A stretch of DNA of 64,000 nt, taken from NCBI GenBank assembly GCA_022822725.1, contig JAJEAN010000007.1, positions 1,747,045 through 1,811,044 of the forward strand. Direction: 5' to 3'. The notes under the pieces are model-generated. The model saw nothing but the letters and a program-made list of their open reading frames with translations, was not told the DNA's origin and did no database searches. Both the position numbers and the translations under genes were made by a program. Source of the stretch: Candidatus Latescibacterota bacterium. Its GTDB lineage: Bacteria > JAAXHH01. Within the stretch, counting starts at the first letter, position 1. Each line of letters begins with the position of its first letter. Positions 16,613-24,339 of the stretch are shown piece by piece.

Positions 16613-17128
16613 ATGATGGGCCTAAGCCGGAAATTCCTCTTTATATCTCTCGCCATGCTGGTCGTGGTGACGCTCAGCGTTGTGCACGAACCCCCGGAGG
16701 CCGCCCCGAAGCCCGATCCGAAGCCGCCGGTCGACGCACCGGCGTACGCACCGACCAACGAACCAGTCAAGGTTGGCTGGCATATCCTGGCCAGCCTCGA
16801 CTACCGCACCGGCAAGCCGGGAGAAGAGCTGGCGGCACTCGACGGGAAAATCGTCAAGGTTCCCGGATTTGCAGTACCACTTGAAGACTGGGCGTCCTCG
16901 GTGACGGAGTTCCTCCTCGTACCCTATGTCGGCGCCTGCATCCACACGCCGCCTCCTCCGCCCAATCAGCTCATATACATCGAGATGGAAAAGGACAAAT
17001 GGGCGTTTTTAAACGGGTGGAACCCGGTGTGGGTCGAAGGCGAACTCAAGATCGAGATTACCAAGAGCGTGTACGGCTACGTCGGCTTCACCATCACCGG
17101 CAAGCGGGTCTATCCTTACGAGTACTGA
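16613..17128 (+). CDS. DUF3299 exported protein
   Basis: This 171-residue protein has an N-terminal hydrophobic signal/anchor (FLFISLAMLVVVTLSVV, about 8-24). A Pro-rich linker is followed by the DUF3299 domain with its signature VPYVGACIHTPPPPPNQ (102-118) and DGKIVKVPGFAVPLE. DUF3299 genes are, to my knowledge, found beside LolD-like ATPase and FtsX-like permease genes in putative metal uptake sets such as the ZrgABCDE zinc system. The same arrangement occurs here. The conserved Cys-x-His (CIH) is a plausible metal ligand. It is first in the operon; the ATPase starts 100 bases further on. Confidence 0.85.
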   Translation: MMGLSRKFLFISLAMLVVVTLSVVHEPPEAAPKPDPKPPVDAPAYAPTNEPVKVGWHILASLDYRTGKPGEELAALDGKIVKVPGFAVPLEDWASSVTEFLLVPYVGACIHTPPPPPNQLIYIEMEKDKWAFLNGWNPVWVEGELKIEITKSVYGYVGFTITGKRVYPYEY

Positions 17129-17196
17129 TCCGTGATGCGGACTCCGGCATGCTATCAGCGCACGCTCGCTGTTATCGCCGAGGAGGCACGGATTTT

Positions 17197-17232
17197 ATGG
17201 AACTTCGTTCCGCAGGGATATGCCTTAGATGA
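17197..17232 (+). CDS. Possible 11-codon leader peptide coupled to the ATPase
   Basis: An ATG at 17197 follows GAGGAGG by about eight bases, the strongest ribosome site in this gap, and opens an 11-codon frame MELRSAGICLR. Its TGA overlaps the ATG of the ABC ATPase (ATGA). The ATPase itself has no good Shine-Dalgarno sequence at the normal distance, so translation may be coupled through this mini-frame. Nothing in the sequence says what the peptide would sense. Confidence 0.35.
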   Translation: MELRSAGICLR

Positions 17233-17912
17233 GCCTCGCCATCGACATCCGGCACCTTCGCTTCCGTTACGGCGGCGGTCCATGGGTGCTGGACATCCCC
17301 GAACTGACCCTCGAGCGGGGGGCGCGCGCGTTCCTGTTCGGCCCCAGCGGCAGCGGCAAGACCACGCTGCTCGGCGTGCTGGCAGGGGTCCTGGAAGCGA
17401 ACGAGGGCGAGGTTACGGTGCTGGGCGAGAACCTCACCTCGCTTTCCGGCGCACAGCGGGACGCCTTCCGGGCGGAGCACATCGGCTATGTCTTCCAGAT
17501 GTTCAACCTCATCCCCTACCTGTCGGTGCTCGACAACATCGCTCTTCCTGTACGCATGCACGCGGGGCGCCGGGCCCGGCTGGACGGCGCGGGCGTGAAG
17601 GAGTCCGCCACTGTGCTGGCCGGCCATCTCCACATCGACGATCTGCTGAGTAAGCCGGTGACCGAACTCTCGGTGGGCCAGCAGCAGCGTGTGGCGGCCT
17701 GCCGCGCGCTCATCGGGGCGCCGGAGCTCATCGTCGCCGATGAGCCGACCTCCTCCCTGGATTTCGACCGCCGCGAGGACTTCCTCGAGTTGCTCTTCCA
17801 GGAGTGCGAGCGCGCCGGCGCAACACTGGTGTTCGTGAGCCACGACCGTGCCCTGGAGGGCATGTTCTCCCGCACGATCTCGCTCCCCGATGTCAACAAG
17901 GCGGTGCTTTGA
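17229..17912 (+). CDS. LolD/MacB-type ABC transporter ATPase
   Basis: This 227-residue ATPase has Walker A GPSGSGKTT near 38-46, the Q-loop in YVFQMFNLIPYLS, signature LSVGQQQRVA near 147-156, Walker B LIVADEPTSSLD and H-loop FVSHDR. Its length and motifs match the LolD/MacB/FtsE class that drives type VII (mechanotransmission) ABC proteins rather than importers with twelve-helix permeases. The stop TGA overlaps the permease ATG by one base. It is predicted to power the FtsX-like permease encoded next, together with the DUF3299 protein. Confidence 0.93.
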   Translation: MSLAIDIRHLRFRYGGGPWVLDIPELTLERGARAFLFGPSGSGKTTLLGVLAGVLEANEGEVTVLGENLTSLSGAQRDAFRAEHIGYVFQMFNLIPYLSVLDNIALPVRMHAGRRARLDGAGVKESATVLAGHLHIDDLLSKPVTELSVGQQQRVAACRALIGAPELIVADEPTSSLDFDRREDFLELLFQECERAGATLVFVSHDRALEGMFSRTISLPDVNKAVL

Positions 17913-19447
17913 TGCTGGTTTTGGACCTCGCACTCAAGTCCCTTCGCAACCGCGCCTTCAGCACCTCGCTCACGGTGGGCTCCATCGCCCTCAGCGTCGC
18001 CCTCCTGATCGGCGTTGAGAACGTGCGCGTGGGCATGCGAGAAAGCTTCTCCAACACCATCAGCCAGACCGACCTGATCGTGGGTACCAAGGGCGGCACG
18101 ATCCAACTGCTGCTGTATTCGGTCTTCGGCATGGGGGCGCCGACAGAGAACGTTTCGTGGGAGGCCTACCAGCAGTGGGCGGAGCATCCGGCCGTCGCAT
18201 GGACCATCCCCTACAGCCTGGGGGACAGCCACCGAGGATTCCGGGTGATCGGCACGAACGCGGACTTCTATCGTCACTATCGCTACCGCGGAGGTCAGGA
18301 AGTCGCGCTGGCGGAGGGACAGGCAAGCGAGGGCTTGTACGACGTGACCCTTGGCGCAGACGTGGCGGAGGAACTGAACTACGCGCTGGGTGACGAGATC
18401 GCTGTGACGCACGGGATAGGCGAGGTGGGCTTCCTTGTCCACGATCACATGCCCTTCACGGTCGTGGGCGTCCTCGCCAGGACGTTCACCCCCGTTGACC
18501 GCGCCCTCTACGTGACCCTCGAGGGCATGGAGGCCATCCATCTGGAGGAAGGTGCACCGCCGGCGTCGGACGATGGGCACGCACACGATGACGAAGCTGA
18601 GGCAGCCCCGGCAGACGACGGACACGCGCACGATGACGATGCGGAGGCCGAGGCGGCCCCGGCGGACGACGACCACGCGCACGACGATGAGGCGGAAGCG
18701 GCGGACGACGACGGACACGCACACGACGAAGAGGCGGAAGCGGCTGCCGCGGACCATGACCACGCACACGGCGACGAGGCGGTGGCGGCCTCAGCGGACG
18801 ACGGACACGCACACGACGACGAAGCGGAAGTGGCTGCCGACGACCACGGCCACGCGCACGGTGCGGCGGATCTTTCGATCGAGGATGTCGAAGTCACCCA
18901 AATAACCTCGTTCTTCGTGGGAACGACCGACCGCCGGGACGTGATCCAGCTGCAGCGCGAGATCAACGACTATGAGGACGAACCGATGATGGCCGTGATC
19001 CCCGGAGTCGCCCTGAACGAGATGTGGCGGAGCCTGGGTTATGCCGAGACCGGCCTGCGGCTGGTGACCGTCTTTGTCGTTCTGGTGGGACTGTTGGGTA
19101 TGTTGGTCTCACTCTACACGTCGCTCAAAGAGCGCCGCCGGGAGATGGCGATCCTGCGCGCCGTCGGAGCCGGACCCAGCCGAATCGTCGCCCTGCTGGT
19201 GCTCGAGTCGGTGTGCCTGGCCGCAGCGGGGGCCCTTGCCGGACTGGCCCTGGTGTACGTACTGCTCTCGGCCGGACAGTCCCTGGTCGAGGCACAGGTA
19301 GGACTCTTCATCCCGATCCGGCCCCCCGGCTCCGTGGAACTGCTCTTCATGGGCGCCGTGGTGACGGCCGGTTTCCTGATGGGCTTCGTGCCCGCCCTCA
19401 AAGCCTACCGCACTGCCCTCCACGATGGGCTTACGGTGCGGGTGTAG
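17912..19447 (+). CDS. FtsX-like permease with His/Asp-rich periplasmic loop
   Basis: Starting at the ATG that overlaps the ATPase stop gives 511 residues; the frame is open further upstream but only inside the ATPase gene. One N-terminal transmembrane helix (about 15-35, FSTSLTVGSIALSVALLIG) is followed by a large periplasmic domain and three C-terminal helices (about 380-500), the MacB/FtsX topology. Residues 220-316 hold seven repeats of a D-D-G/D-H-A-H-D unit separated by Ala/Glu runs. This loop would bind divalent metals such as zinc, nickel or copper. The set lacks a separate ZrgA-like His-rich protein, so the loop may replace it. Metal specificity is inference. Confidence 0.88.
   Translation: MLVLDLALKSLRNRAFSTSLTVGSIALSVALLIGVENVRVGMRESFSNTISQTDLIVGTKGGTIQLLLYSVFGMGAPTENVSWEAYQQWAEHPAVAWTIPYSLGDSHRGFRVIGTNADFYRHYRYRGGQEVALAEGQASEGLYDVTLGADVAEELNYALGDEIAVTHGIGEVGFLVHDHMPFTVVGVLARTFTPVDRALYVTLEGMEAIHLEEGAPPASDDGHAHDDEAEAAPADDGHAHDDDAEAEAAPADDDHAHDDEAEAADDDGHAHDEEAEAAAADHDHAHGDEAVAASADDGHAHDDEAEVAADDHGHAHGAADLSIEDVEVTQITSFFVGTTDRRDVIQLQREINDYEDEPMMAVIPGVALNEMWRSLGYAETGLRLVTVFVVLVGLLGMLVSLYTSLKERRREMAILRAVGAGPSRIVALLVLESVCLAAAGALAGLALVYVLLSAGQSLVEAQVGLFIPIRPPGSVELLFMGAVVTAGFLMGFVPALKAYRTALHDGLTVRV
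18569..18859 (+). repeat. In-frame His/Asp repeat, seven units
   Basis: Seven imperfect units of 12 to 17 codons, each centred on HAH with flanking Asp, encode residues 220-316 of the permease. The DNA units share GACGACGG.CACGCACACGA-type cores and look like local duplications that kept the frame. Confidence 0.92.
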
Positions 19448-19505
19448 ACCACTTTCGAGCCGACTCCAGGCGACCCGAGCCGTCCTAGCGGTCCGGTGAA
19501 TTACA

Positions 19506-19535
19506 TTGACACCCGCCGCTGCCTCAACCTATATT
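19506..19535 (+). promoter_or_regulatory. Sigma-70-type promoter of the tRNA-Ser pair
   Basis: TTGACA at 19506-19511 and TATATT at 19530-19535, spaced by 18 bases, lie 12 bases before the first tRNA. The hexamers are identical to those in front of tRNA-Asn (56277-56305). Confidence 0.8.
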
Positions 19536-19547
19536 TCCAGCCTGTCG

Positions 19548-19634
19548 GGTGGGGTGTCTGAGTGGCCGAAAGAGACGGTCTTGAAAACCGTTGTACCTTT
19601 GCGGGTACCGTGGGTTCGAATCCCACCCCCACCG
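19548..19634 (+). tRNA. tRNA-Ser (UGA anticodon)
   Basis: This 87-base gene has a perfect 7-bp acceptor stem GGTGGGG/CCCCACC and discriminator G at 19634. The anticodon stem ACGGT/ACCGT encloses loop CTTGAAA (anticodon TGA), the long variable arm marks a class II tRNA, and GGTTCGAATCC forms the T arm. The 3' CCA is not encoded. Confidence 0.96.
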
Positions 19635-19657
19635 TCCAGCGATGCGGAGATCACTTG

Positions 19658-19745
19658 GGAGAGGTGCGAGAGTGGCTGAATCGGATCGCCTGCTAAGCGA
19701 TTGTGGGTCAAAAACCTACCGAGGGTTCGAATCCCTCCCTCTCCG
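19658..19745 (+). tRNA. tRNA-Ser (GCU anticodon)
   Basis: This 88-base class II tRNA has acceptor GGAGAGG/CCTCTCC, discriminator G, anticodon stem ATCGC/GCGAT around CTGCTAA (anticodon GCT), a long variable arm and a GGTTCGAATCC T arm. It lies 23 bases after the UGA isoacceptor and is probably processed from the same transcript. CCA is not encoded. Confidence 0.96.
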
Positions 19746-19866
19746 TTCGTAGTCAAACCGCGGTACCTCATCGGTTGGACGGCGGCTGACGTCGATCTCC
19801 GGAATGAACCGGAAGCCCCAACCACGAAATGCCGACGGGAGCACCATCTATCCGGGAGCACCAACC

Positions 19867-20328
19867 ATGAAGTACCAACTGAAGCGAATAGACCCGTGGT
19901 CCGCGTGCAAGATTACCTTTCTCATCGCCGGTGTGGTGGGGTTCGTAGTCGGTGCTATGTACGCCGTGGCGATCACCCTGATGGCGAGTTTCATCGGCAT
20001 GGCGGGCATGTCCGACGGCATGCCCGAAGAGATGGGCTATATCGTGGGCGCCACGGGTGTGATCGCGATTATCGCCTGGATCGTTCTGACCGTCCTTTAT
20101 GCCGTACTCGGCGCCGTGGTGGTTTCGCTGGCCACCTGGCTGTACAATCTGCTGGCCGGCGCTATTGGCGGTGTGAACGTGACCTTCGAAGCCATACCTT
20201 CGGTCGTGCCCGCTCCGGACGCAAGTCCCGCACCACCGGCCGCCGCGCCACCGGACTCCGCACCTTCCGCTACCGATGCTTCGACCGCGGCGCTGGATGC
20301 CTCCGGTCCAGATCCCCAGTCGACATAA
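19867..20328 (+). CDS. DUF3566-like membrane protein
   Basis: This 153-residue protein starts at MKYQLKRIDPWSACKITF. It has two hydrophobic segments (about 17-45 and 65-100) around a Met/Gly-rich loop, and a disordered Pro/Ala/Ser tail (about 115-153). The N-terminal VRRIDPWSVxK-like motif and the layout match DUF3566 inner-membrane proteins of unknown role. The ATG at 19867 is used instead of an earlier in-frame ATG at 19804, because the family begins here. It ends seven bases before gltX and may be co-transcribed with it. Confidence 0.75.
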   Translation: MKYQLKRIDPWSACKITFLIAGVVGFVVGAMYAVAITLMASFIGMAGMSDGMPEEMGYIVGATGVIAIIAWIVLTVLYAVLGAVVVSLATWLYNLLAGAIGGVNVTFEAIPSVVPAPDASPAPPAAAPPDSAPSATDASTAALDASGPDPQST

Positions 20329-20334
20329 CGCCCC

Positions 20335-21807
20335 ATGCCCCGCCCCGTACGCGTTCGTTTTGCCCCAAGCCCCACCGGATTGCTGCACATCGGCAGCGCC
20401 CACACGGGCCTGTTCAACTGGCTCTTCGCCCGCAAGGAGAAGGGCCGCTTTCTTCTGCGCATCGAAGACACCGACACCGCACGCTCCCGTCCCGAGTGGG
20501 TCGACGCCATATTCGAAGTGCTGGAATGGATGGGCATGGACTGGGACGAGGAAGTAGTCTACCAGTCCAGCCGGTTCGAGCAACACATTAGCCGGGCCGA
20601 GTCCCTGGTTGAAGCTGGCAAGGCCTACCGATGCTACTACCTGCCTGAGGAACTGGAAGCCAGGAGGAAGGAGGCCCTTGCCGAAGGCCGGTCCTGGCGA
20701 AACGACCGCCGTTACGCGGACATCACGGCCGCCGAGGCGGAAGCGCTGGAGGGCGAGGGCCGCAAGCCGGTCATCCGGCTCAAGATCCCCGATGGTAAAA
20801 CCGTTTTCAAGGATCGAATACTCGGCGAGATCGAGGTGGAGAACGAGACCATCGACGATTTCGTCATCGTCCGATCCAACGGCACGCCCCTGTACCACCT
20901 GGCCGTGGTGGTCGACGACGTGGACATGGACGTGTCCCACATCATCCGCGGAATCGATCACGTCACCAACACCACCAAACACATACATCTCTTCCAGGCC
21001 CTCGACGCCGAACTGCCGGAATTCGCCCATCTGCCCAGTATCCTGGGGGAAGACAAGAAGAAGCTGTCCAAGCGGCATGGCGCCGTGTCCGTCTCCGAGT
21101 ACCGCGACGCCGGCTACCTGCCCGATGCCGTGGTCAACTTCCTCTCGCTCCTCGGGTGGCAGACCGGCGACGACCAGGAGTTCTTCACCCGCGCGGAACT
21201 CATGCAGCGGTTCTCCCTGGACCAGGTACACAAACGGGATACCGTCTTCGACCTGCGCAAATTCGAGTGGCTCAATGGACAGCACATCATGGCCCTGCCC
21301 AACGAGGAGCTGTGGACACTGGCGAAGCCGTTTATGGTACGCGCGGGACTCATCGGTGACGGGCAGCCCATAGACCACGACTACGCGATGGAAGTCGTCG
21401 GCCTGTTGCGGGAACGGTGCCGTACGCTGGCGGACTTCGCGGTACAGGGCGGGTTCTTCTTCACGGACGACTTCGACTACAATCCCAAGGCCGTCCGGAA
21501 GCACTGGTCGAAAGAACCGGATGCCGTGGCGGTGCGTATCGGCTGGCTTCGTGATGAATTTACCAAGCTAGCATCATTCGACACGGAGGCGGTGGAGGAG
21601 GTCGTCCGGAACCTGTCGGAACGGGAAGGATTGAAGGCGGCCCAGTTCATCCATCCCTGCCGCGTGGCGCTGACCGGAGAAATGGCCGGACCGTCCCTGT
21701 TCCATTTGATCGTCGTCCTGGGGAAAGAGGCGTGTGTCGACCGTCTGGAAAAGGCACTGGTGCGCCTGCCAGAGGTGGTCGAACAGGCGGCGATTGGCCA
21801 AGGATAA
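20335..21807 (+). CDS. gltX: Glutamyl-tRNA synthetase
   Basis: This 490-residue class I synthetase loads glutamate on tRNA-Glu in the cytoplasm. The HIGH element lies in FAPSPTGLLHIGSAHTGLFN (about 9-28) and KMSKS appears as KKLSKRHG near 245. The N-terminal catalytic domain is bacterial in style (FLLRIEDTDTARS), and a helical anticodon-binding domain follows from about 320. Length is typical. The upstream tRNAs are for serine, so the linkage is positional only. It ends with no visible terminator, and an SRPBCC gene follows after 115 bases. Confidence 0.97.
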   Translation: MPRPVRVRFAPSPTGLLHIGSAHTGLFNWLFARKEKGRFLLRIEDTDTARSRPEWVDAIFEVLEWMGMDWDEEVVYQSSRFEQHISRAESLVEAGKAYRCYYLPEELEARRKEALAEGRSWRNDRRYADITAAEAEALEGEGRKPVIRLKIPDGKTVFKDRILGEIEVENETIDDFVIVRSNGTPLYHLAVVVDDVDMDVSHIIRGIDHVTNTTKHIHLFQALDAELPEFAHLPSILGEDKKKLSKRHGAVSVSEYRDAGYLPDAVVNFLSLLGWQTGDDQEFFTRAELMQRFSLDQVHKRDTVFDLRKFEWLNGQHIMALPNEELWTLAKPFMVRAGLIGDGQPIDHDYAMEVVGLLRERCRTLADFAVQGGFFFTDDFDYNPKAVRKHWSKEPDAVAVRIGWLRDEFTKLASFDTEAVEEVVRNLSEREGLKAAQFIHPCRVALTGEMAGPSLFHLIVVLGKEACVDRLEKALVRLPEVVEQAAIGQG

Positions 21808-21922
21808 TCGCCCATGACGCGAGACAAAGCGCGAAGTGGTTGACGAAACAGGCTTGGAAAGTAAACAAACAAGGAAAGCAAACAACACTGGAGAGCAACA
21901 GACCTGGAAAAGGGGTAGAGCA

Positions 21923-22378
21923 ATGTCAGACGGAAATGCCACCGAGAAACTCAGCTACTCGATTACGATAAACGCTTCGAGGGAACAGGTGTGGCAGGCC
22001 CTGTTCGAGGACGAATCGTTTCGGCAGTGGACGAGCCTGTTCGCCGAAGGGTCCTACTTTGTCGGGGACTGGAGCGATGGCAGTGAAATACGGTTCCTGA
22101 ACGCGGGCAGCGACGGCATGATCAGCATGATCGACGCAAACCGGCCCCACGAGTTCATGTCCATACGGCACATCGGGTATATTGTCAATGGCGTGGAGGA
22201 CACGGAAAGCGACGAGGTGAAAGCATGGACGCCGGCGTTCGAGAACTACACGCTGAAGGACGTGGAAGGCGGCACCCACCTGACCGTTGAAACGGACACG
22301 TTCAACGACTATGTGGAGTACTTCAACGAGACCTGGCCCAAAGGGCTGGACGAGATCAAACGGATCGCCGAGAGTTGA
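21923..22378 (+). CDS. SRPBCC/AHSA1-like START-fold protein
   Basis: This 151-residue protein begins MSDGNATEKLSYSITINASREQVWQALFEDESFRQWTSLFAEGS, the hallmark of the polyketide-cyclase/AHSA1-type helix-grip fold. It ends with the long C-terminal helix ETWPKGLDEIKRIAES. These domains bind hydrophobic ligands. The ligand here is unknown. The ATG at 21923 follows AGGGGTAGAG; earlier codons in the frame encode a Lys/Gln-rich stretch without similarity to the fold. No obvious functional partner lies nearby. Confidence 0.85.
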   Translation: MSDGNATEKLSYSITINASREQVWQALFEDESFRQWTSLFAEGSYFVGDWSDGSEIRFLNAGSDGMISMIDANRPHEFMSIRHIGYIVNGVEDTESDEVKAWTPAFENYTLKDVEGGTHLTVETDTFNDYVEYFNETWPKGLDEIKRIAES

Positions 22379-22453
22379 CCAGCTTATTTTTGTTGTCCTA
22401 CTGCCCTTGAGGGCTCGTTGGTGGCCGACTCGAGGGTGGATGCCCCTGGACGA

Positions 22454-22966
22454 TCAAAGGTATTTCATCATACCTACGATCAGCGCGGACATGGTGATCA
22501 TGCATATCATCATCTTGTTGACAGCGCTGCTGATTTGCTTTTCCAGGTCCGATTTCATCGCAGCCATTTCGGCCCTTATAACGACCAGATCTTCCTTCGT
22601 CGCGTAGCGCTCCATCTTCGCACTTAACGAATCAACGCGAGATTTAAGTTCCTCCAGGTCCTCCTTCGTGGCGAATCGCTCCAGGTCCTCCTTGGTCGCG
22701 AACCGTTTCAGATCTTCCTTTGTGGCGAATTTCTCCAGGTAAGCCTTCGTTGCAAACCGCTCCATTTTCGCACTTAGCGAATCCAGCCGGGAATTAATCC
22801 TCTCCAGGTCTTCCTTCGTGGCGAATCCCGCGAGGTCTTCCTTCGTCACCAGATCGTTCCGGCTCCACGTCATCGCCTTGACGATGGCTTCCGCCTGCCT
22901 CGTCGCGATGCCCGCGGCTTCGAATTCGCGGACCGTGGCGTGGGTATCAATGGGATAATAGGACAC
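22454..22966 (-). CDS. Coiled-coil protein with ATKEDL repeats and C-terminal membrane anchor
   Basis: This 170-residue protein is related to the DUF1640/CCDC90 type. A head domain (YYPIDTHATVREFEAAGIATRQAEAIVKAM) is followed by a long coiled coil built from about eight copies of (F/Y)ATKEDLxx (residues about 40-130), two NSRLDSLSAKMER-type spacers and a C-terminal transmembrane helix (MMICMITMSALIVGMM). Relatives form membrane-anchored helical stalks; the eukaryotic members act with the mitochondrial calcium uniporter. Bacterial function is unknown. The repeated codons make the DNA internally repetitive (22615-22840). Confidence 0.82.
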   Translation of the reverse strand: MSYYPIDTHATVREFEAAGIATRQAEAIVKAMTWSRNDLVTKEDLAGFATKEDLERINSRLDSLSAKMERFATKAYLEKFATKEDLKRFATKEDLERFATKEDLEELKSRVDSLSAKMERYATKEDLVVIRAEMAAMKSDLEKQISSAVNKMMICMITMSALIVGMMKYL

Positions 22967-23141
22967 GGCGTCTCCTGCATCGGTTGAATGCGGTAAATCG
23001 GACTGTTTACGGATTAGTCAGATTTGAGCGAAGACATCTCGGCATCTTTTTTCCAGGGATCGCGATTGCGGCGTTCGAGCAACCTTCAGTCTCCAGTCCC
23101 TGATCCCAGGCCCCTGACCCCAAGTCCCTGATCCCCAATCC

Positions 23142-24284
23142 CTAATCCCGCTTCCGGTACCACCGGTATTCGACGATCATGCCCGTGATCAGCACGATGC
23201 AGCAGAGCACATACGGCATCCGAAGGCCGATGAGCTGGGCCAGCAGGCCGCCGACCAGGGGTCCGGATACCATGCCCATGCCGACGATCATCTCGTTGCG
23301 CGCGCCTTTTTCCCCTTTTCGTTCCTCCTGGAAAAAGGAATAGAACTGGCTGGCCGAGAAGGCGGCGCCGACCAATAGTCCTACGGTGCCGAAGGCGAAG
23401 GCCAGCACCACGGTGGCATCCTGAGTCGCGACGACGATCATGCCGGCTACGGCGGCGATCTGGGGAATGACGAGGGGCCGGAGCCGGAACTGCCACCAGG
23501 TCGTGTACCGCGCGATGAGAAAGACCGTCATCTGCAGGAGCCGCGGGATGGCGAGCAGAATTCCGAGCGTATCGGGCCGGATGAGGAGTTCGGTTGCAAG
23601 CTTCGGGAACTGGTTGTTGAGCATGCCGATCATGAAGAATGCCGTGAAATTGGCTGTCCAGGCGATCCAGCGGAAACGGGCCGTGTCCTCGCGCGTGCGT
23701 TCCCGCGGCTCATCTTCGGGATCAGCCTCCCGCGATTGGGCGGGCCGGAAGTGCAGAAAGACGATCGCCAGCGCGAGCAGGACCATGCCGATCGTACCGG
23801 TGGCAAAGGGCACTGTCGGACCCACGAGGTAGAGATAGCCGCCGGCCAGCGGACCCAGCATGAAACCCATGGTCCAGAACATGTTGAACGTGCCGAGGGT
23901 CCTGACCAGCTGGGTCCGGCTGCGGCCCTCGGCCAGCATCGCCTGCACCGACGGCCAGAAGAGGGCCAGCAGTCCCCATCCCATGGCCGTGCCCGCGAGC
24001 AGCATCCAGTAGTTCACCGCCAGAAAGAGCATGCCGAACACCAGCGCGGTCAACCCGGCGGCGATGGCCAGGATCCGGCGCCGGTCGAAGCGGTCGGCCA
24101 GTTTGCCCGTGAAGGTGCAGGCCAGGGTGAAACTGAGCGAGCCCGCGGTGCCTATGAACCCCAGTTCCACCACGGTAGCGCCCATGTCGAGGGCCCTGAG
24201 GGGCACGGCGAAGGACACCAGGCCCGTGCAGAAGTCCATGACAAAGGCGGCGGTGAAGAGGAAGTAGTCGGAACGCTTGAGCAC
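23142..24284 (-). CDS. MFS transporter
   Basis: This 380-residue protein has about twelve hydrophobic helices in two bundles. The first-loop motif GKLADRFDRRRILAIAAG (about 58-75) is the MFS motif A. The central loop (about 178-200) is charged (SREADPEDEPRERTRED). The layout suggests a drug/proton or sugar efflux protein of the general MFS_1 type. The substrate is not deducible. The gene is monocistronic between a short-repeat gap and the FbpABC-like operon on the same strand; 55 bases separate it from the permease stop. Confidence 0.88.
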   Translation of the reverse strand: MLKRSDYFLFTAAFVMDFCTGLVSFAVPLRALDMGATVVELGFIGTAGSLSFTLACTFTGKLADRFDRRRILAIAAGLTALVFGMLFLAVNYWMLLAGTAMGWGLLALFWPSVQAMLAEGRSRTQLVRTLGTFNMFWTMGFMLGPLAGGYLYLVGPTVPFATGTIGMVLLALAIVFLHFRPAQSREADPEDEPRERTREDTARFRWIAWTANFTAFFMIGMLNNQFPKLATELLIRPDTLGILLAIPRLLQMTVFLIARYTTWWQFRLRPLVIPQIAAVAGMIVVATQDATVVLAFAFGTVGLLVGAAFSASQFYSFFQEERKGEKGARNEMIVGMGMVSGPLVGGLLAQLIGLRMPYVLCCIVLITGMIVEYRWYRKRD

Positions 24285-24339
24285 GGATTAAGAATGGCTC
24301 CGGATGGCATGGGTCATGAGGGGCGTCTGCATTGTGGAT

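Noticed and set aside
19529-19864. Minus-strand open frame with GGGGIRTHGT-type peptide
   Set aside because: It is the antisense of the two tRNA-Ser genes. This peptide is a well-known false protein created by annotation of serine tRNA complements.
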